A stretch of 64,000 nt of DNA, taken from Hypomyces perniciosus. Lineage: Eukaryota; Ascomycota; Sordariomycetes; Hypocreales; Hypocreaceae. Under the pieces are notes generated by a model, which was not told where the DNA came from, did no database searches, and saw nothing but the letters and a program-made list of their open reading frames with translations. The stretch's first letter is position 1; every line of letters starts with the position of its first letter. Where the stretch lies: positions 3,534,001 to 3,598,000 of the forward strand of contig SPDT01000001.1 in the NCBI GenBank assembly GCA_008477525.1. Direction: 5' to 3'. Both the position numbers and the translations under genes were made by a program. Below, in pieces: positions 59,601-64,000 of this stretch.

Positions 59601-61304
59601 GGCGATGATAACTTGTCTGTACGAGATGGCCTATACTCGTCTCGGAGAGCAATACGGCATCAATCCAGTGCATTGAGCCTTCTTGATCGCAAGGACGATC
59701 ACAAATCGGTTCCAGAGACTGGGACAAGTGACGCCAACGCGTTCGGAGAGGTTGAAGGACCCTTCGCGCAGGCTCTGCCGATACAGGTGGCATCTGTGAA
59801 GATCAAGGATAACGACTCTGCCACCGTGAGGCAGGTGAGGCATAGCTACGAAGGAATGGACCCTAATATTCAGCGTATGCTTGACAATATGTACATCGAC
59901 AACTTCCCCCGCGATGTCTTGGAGTTTGGACCAATGGTTCAGCCTATTTCGGGGGACAAAAGCAGAGTTATCAGTATGCCAGGTGGAGACCCTCCTTGGA
60001 AGCCACAAGGGCATTTCGTGGCAACTTTTGCGGAACACAAGGGCCCCATCAACAGAGTCATACCATCCCCGGACCACGTCTTTTTTATCACTGGTGGTAA
60101 TGATGGTGCTGTGAGAGTGTGGGATACGGCTCGACTTGAACGCAACATTACCCATCGATCCCGACAAACTCACAGACATGCAGAGGGCGCTCGTGTTCTC
60201 GCTCTTTGCTTTATCGAGAGCTCGCACTGCTTCGTCAGTTGTGCAAGCGATGGAAGCGTCCACGTGGTCAAGGTTGACACAGTTTCTGCTGGCGGCGTCA
60301 TTAGGTATGGCAAGCTTCGCGTGCTCCGTGAGTACCAACTACCTCGAGATGAGCATGCAGTGTGGTGCGAGCATTTTAGACAAGAGTCGAATTCCGTCCT
60401 TGTCCTTGCCACCAACCAGTCTAGGATTCTCGGCATTGACCTGAGAACCATGACTTTACTCTACGTGCTAGAGAACCCTGTTCATCATGGCACGCCGACC
60501 TGCTTCTGTATCGATAGGAAGCGGAATTGGCTTTGCGTGGGGACTTCTCATGGTGTCATTGACCTGTGGGATCTTCGATTCAAGATGAAGTTGAAGGGTT
60601 GGGGAGTACCGGGCAAGGGATCAATCTATCGTATTTGCATCCACCCGACCAAGGGCCGGGGTAAATGGATCTGTGTCTCTGGAGGAACTGGACAGGGAGA
60701 AGTGACAGTATGGGATTTGGAAAAGACAACGTGCAGGGAGATATATAGAACTGGCGGTAACAAGGATGGCCCCAAGGGATACAGCGCATGGGATGTCGAC
60801 GAAGACAAGCCAGAAGGGATGCTTGGTCGCTTTGCTACGAACCTCGAAACCACCGATCTGGCAAACGCGGATCGTGGCGTGCGAGCCATAGTTGTCGGCA
60901 CAGGAACTATGGAGGATTCCCGAGATGTGCGACATGCCTTCATTGTTACGGGAGGGTCGGACAAGAAGCTACGATATTGGGACATCTCTCGCATCGAGAA
61001 CTCGTGCATTTACAGCGGCCTTCAGCCAGATGAGCAACAACCAACATACACAGGCACGCATCCGACGACATCCACGACGTTGAATACGGAGCGGTTCCCA
61101 CGGCATGCGGCATCGGCACCTAATGCAGGAGCTGGCGGACAAGGCAAAGCAACACGACCGCCGAGGTCAACGGTGATTTCTCTGCAGCAACAACAGCTGT
61201 TGCAGTCACACTTGGACTCCATTATGGACGTGGCTATCTTAGAGTATCCCTATTCGATGAGTGTATCAGTGGATCGGTCTGGCGTAGTTTTTGTCTTTCA
61301 ATAG
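56645..61304 (+). CDS. VPS15: Vps15, regulatory protein kinase-like subunit of the Vps34 PI3-kinase complexes
   Basis: A 1530-aa scaffold of PI3-kinase complexes I (autophagy) and II (endosomal sorting). Exons 56645-56858 and 56926-61304. Gly2 in MGQGFSLATP fits N-myristoylation and membrane anchoring. The kinase-like domain covers about 25-300: the ATP-site Lys is in VVLVKVLVKP, the catalytic loop is HGDIKAQNVL (about 143), the DFG-like motif reads DFSSAYKP, and a standard Gly loop is absent, as in the family. Helical HEAT-type repeats follow (about 390-800; for example PLVRATYASCIGSLASTAQR, EDPDVHVRRAFLASVPELCM). A Ser-rich linker leads to the C-terminal WD40 propeller (about 1110-1530; GGNDGAVRVWDT, IDLWDLRFKMK, GGSDKKLRYWDISR). 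Length and order match Vps15/PIK3R4. Confidence 0.97.
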
Positions 61305-61886
61305 AATTGGGTCACTGTTCAGTGCCTTGATGAGTCGGTGGTGTTATTAGGGAAGCAAGAGTTGTTACGTTCACGTTCAAAGACAGCGTGATGAATGAGA
61401 TACATAGCAAATGAGTATAGACCACGGGGGATACCCGTAAGCGCAGCAGGGTTAATGATGAATAAATGGGAATCAATTAAGGAACTCGTATGCCTAATTG
61501 CTCGGAACTATAGAAGTCATGGAGATAGTACTCCTCGTAGTCGAAGTGTGGCGTTTTGCTATAGCAAGTGTGGCTTGACCTGTGGTGTCCCACTTCTGAA
61601 ATTTCCTAGACGCCTTGTTGGAAGCTCTCAGCCTCGCCCGCATTGAACCATCAACAGCCCAAACTACAGCTTTACCCTCTTTCGCCGCACCTTGTCCGCG
61701 GAGTAGATTTTGCCACCATTTTGGGACGAGAGATCTAAAACGCCCATACGATATACGATCCCAGAGGTATAATTCTGAAAAAGAGAACGAAGAACGAACG
61801 ACGAACCCCGACGAGAAACGATCTGCCCGCGTGCACTTGAACCCGTATCCCCCCCACGACGAGGTAAACCAGCTGTTGTGCCCACG
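61305..61886. promoter_or_regulatory. Spacer and promoter of the U2A' gene
   Basis: 582 bp between genes on the same strand. It contains the VPS15 3' end and the U2A' promoter. No other gene is supported. Confidence 0.5.
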
Positions 61887-63015
61887 ATGCGGCTTACGGC
61901 CGAGCTCATCAAGGATTCCCTGTCCTACCTGAACCCTCTCAAGGAGAGAGAGCTTGATCTCCGAGGTGCGTTGTTGGGAAAAGAGCAGATGCTACACTTT
62001 TGATCGTGTCTGAGAGAGCAGAGTTGATACAATTTTGTCGTTGTGGCATAAACAGGACATCGAATCCCTGCCATTGAGAATTTGGGTGTTGCAGGCGTGA
62101 GTTATTTTCTTTATTTTCTTTCTTTGTTTTCTTCTCTTTGTCTATGGCGGACCCTCTATGGCGGACCCTCGATCTGCCTGCGGGCGGCATACGTGGTGGT
62201 GGAGCTGCAAGAATGGAGAGCTAACCTGTTCCCTGGAATAGCCTCACGATGCCATCGACTTCACCGACAATGATATCCAAGTCTTGGGGAACTTTCCCCT
62301 CTCGCCGCGTATAACGACGTTGCTCCTCGCGCGCAATCGCGTGGCAAGCATCCAGTCCACGCTGGCCAACTCGGTGCCCAACCTCAAGAACCTGGTCCTG
62401 GCGTCGAATAGCATTGCCGAGCTGGCGGATGTGGACGTCCTTGCCACGCTTCCACGCCTGACACACCTTGTGCTGGCGGAGAACCCTATTACGAAGAAAG
62501 AAGTGAGCCCGCATCCCCAGAATGATTGGCTGTTGCATACGGCACTGGAGATGGGATTGGAAAGCTGAATGAATGATGTGATAGCATTATCGTTACTGGG
62601 TGATCTGGCGGTGTCCTAGTGTGCGATTTCTAGACTATGAGAAGGTCAAGGAGGCAGAGCGGGAGAAAGGACGAGAGTTGTTCGGCACAGCAGAAGAACC
62701 CACAGCCCTGGCATCCCAGGTAAGATGCAATCAACCCTCACCCCGTGTCCCTCGGACCACGACTTTGCTAATCAAGTATACCTACTGCTCTAGATCGTGG
62801 GAAAGAAGACCAAGTCATTCGAGGTCGCGTCCAACGGTTCATCAGAAGCGCCGTCGAAGCTGTCACGGATAAAGCTTACGGACGAGGAGAAGAAGAGGTT
62901 GCAGGAGAGAATCAAGAAGGCAACGAGCTTACAGGAGATTATCGCACTGGAGAAGGAACTGAACGAAGGTCGGTTGCCGTCTGGAATCATGCATTCCGAT
63001 GCCATGGAGGAGTAA
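61887..63015 (+). CDS. LEA1: U2 small nuclear ribonucleoprotein A' (Lea1)
   Basis: A leucine-rich-repeat protein of the U2 snRNP that binds U2 B'' and is needed for pre-spliceosome assembly. Exons 61887-61965, 62056-62096, 62242-62502, 62585-62719 and 62794-63015 give 245 aa. The start is MRLTAELIKDSLSYLNPLKE, then RELDLRGHRIPAIENLGVAG. Leucine-rich repeats are AIDFTDNDIQVLGNFPLSPR, ITTLLLARNRVASI and LKNLVLASNSIAELADVDVL. The cap is YRYWVIWRCPSVRFLDYEKV. The C-terminal helix is KLTDEEKKRLQERIKKATSL. Exon 2 ends at GGC before GTGAGT; a GC donor two bases earlier would be out of frame. It has five exons, more than most neighbours. Confidence 0.95.
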
Positions 63016-63177
63016 GGCAGGTTGTGGATCTTTTAGGATGTCTACTACGAGTTATGTAGAGCGTCTTTGGCGTTGCATTAGCCGCTGTTTCCGATGAGAG
63101 ACTTGGAAAGGACGGAAAAGAAAAAGAAAATTGGAGTTGAATTGGCCTTTCGGTTCCGACCATACATGGTGGTATTT

Positions 63178-63217
<40 letters not shown>

Positions 63218-63387
63218 TAAAGGAATCCAGCTGATGAATATCACACACCATGAACGATGTCCTCCTTACATCAGGAGGACCTTGGCCTCTGTCAACGCGG
63301 AACCACAGCAGTGTGTGGTCGTAGACAAAAGTCGTCCAGCGACGACGCCTCCCCCCCTCCACCTGGATGGCATAGCGCAGTCCGCTC
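63016..63387. other. Convergent spacer with AAC repeat
   Basis: Spacer between the U2A' and histone-fold genes. Its only notable feature is the AAC repeat. Confidence 0.55.
63178..63216. repeat. (AAC)n microsatellite
   Basis: About 13 AAC units in the 3' spacer. Confidence 0.9.
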
Positions 63388-64000
63388 CTAGCCCGTCATG
63401 TCGACATCTGCATCACGACGGTGTGGCCCTGCCGCCTGCCTCATTTCCAGCTCCAGCTGCTCGTTGGGGTCGTCCTGCTTCTCCCTCTCATCTCCCCGGA
63501 GGGACAGGGTGAAGGGATTGCTGCCGTTGACGATGGATGACTTGCCGTTGGTGCCATTGCTGCCGTTGGTGCCATTGCTGCCGTTGGTGCCATTGCTGCC
63601 GTTGGCCATGATTGCGCCCTGGGACGTGGACGGTCTGTCGTCGGCGGCGGCGATTTGTTCTCCGCGGAGACGAGCCTGGACGGCGGAGGCGGCTGCTTTT
63701 GCCTTCTTAAAGGGCACGGTTTTGGGGGCGACGTCTTCTAGGAATTCGAGGTTGTCGTGATGTGAGATTGCGCTGGCTTTTGAGGGGGGAAGGATTGAGG
63801 GCTGGTTAGTTTACAGAGCAAGTATGTGGATATATATAAGTATGTGTGTGTGTATGTGAAGGGACGATGAAGTTCAGTGAGGCAACGGGATAGAGCTCAC
63901 CAATGTCCTTGTACTGGATGTTACGCCGGGGCTTGCGTTCCAGCTTGGCTTGTGTGTGAGCCTCATCGGCGAGATGCTGAATGAACATTTCCTGTTTGGA
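63388..64000 (-). CDS. Histone-fold protein of the DPB3/NF-Y-C type, 3' part (5' end off the right edge)
   Basis: Exons visible on the minus strand are 64000-63901 and 63776-63388, giving 163 residues plus stop. The first visible residues SKQEMFIQHLADEAHTQAKL then ERKPRRNIQYKDIASAISHH and NLEFLEDVAPKTVPFKKAKA match the second half of the CBF/NF-Y-type histone fold. This is the form found in DNA polymerase epsilon subunit Dpb3 and the related chromatin-remodelling CHRAC/POLE4-type subunits. The remaining 100-odd residues are low-complexity, with a Gly-Ser-Asn repeat and an acidic end (EQLELEMRQAAG, ADVDMTG). The start and first helices of the fold are beyond the window. Assignment among DPB3, NF-YC and CHRAC subunits is not certain. 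Confidence 0.85.
63545..63598 (-). repeat. Three 18-bp tandem repeats encoding NGSNGT units
   Basis: Three exact copies of an 18-bp unit in the coding tail of the histone-fold gene, keeping frame. They form a small length-variable spacer in the protein. Confidence 0.9.

Overview
The window is nuclear DNA of a filamentous ascomycete (Pezizomycotina). The evidence is short GT-AG introns of about 46-90 nt with CTAAC-type branch points, two-subunit fungal type I fatty acid synthase genes, Zn2Cys6 regulators, a ferrochelatase carrying an iron-sulfur motif, and compact genes often arranged head to head. Protein sequence style and the many TACGGAGTA/TACGAAGTA words in the spacers suggest Sordariomycetes, perhaps Hypocreales. 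That placement is an inference, not a proof.

Layout, left to right. Positions 1-11357 hold the divergent fatty acid synthase pair: FAS1 (beta, minus strand, cut by the left edge) and FAS2 (alpha, complete, 3 exons), separated by a 2.6 kb spacer. Next come LSM4 (minus) and a mitochondrial PPR-like protein (plus) sharing a 227-bp promoter, then a DHA1-type MFS exporter (15975-17797). A large Zn2Cys6 protein with its zinc cluster in mid-sequence and polyQ tracts lies at 18371-21793 (minus). KU70 (minus) and ferrochelatase (plus) diverge at about 24.5-25 kb. After a 2.7 kb spacer lie a CDC3/AspB-type septin (29086-31309), FIS1 (minus) divergent with SPC24 (plus), a small membrane protein, a TatD-type hydrolase, an unnamed type I membrane protein (38253-39747), a PNPOx-like FMN protein (42252-43040) and a Zn2Cys6 regulator (44365-46963). 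A 7.4 kb stretch without a convincing gene follows (46964-54349). The right end holds an unnamed conserved-looking 407-aa protein, VPS15, the U2 snRNP A' protein, and the 3' part of a histone-fold DPB3/NF-Y-like gene cut by the right edge.

Most genes are housekeeping: lipid synthesis, RNA splicing and decay, end joining, heme, septation, mitochondrial fission, kinetochore, and endosomal PI3-kinase. They do not form one pathway, apart from the FAS pair, whose products assemble into one complex.

The accessory content is in the spacers. It comprises an 840-bp element with 44-bp inverted terminal repeats (41097-41936), dozens of short near-palindromic words based on TACTCCGTA/TACTTCGTA, and several microsatellites. 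Unusual gene structures include an ATG-only first exon (LSM4), a 4-nt first exon with a 759-nt intron holding a long ORF (septin), and 19-nt exons (FIS1). I found no tRNA, rRNA, CRISPR array, secondary-metabolite cluster or clear novel multi-gene system.
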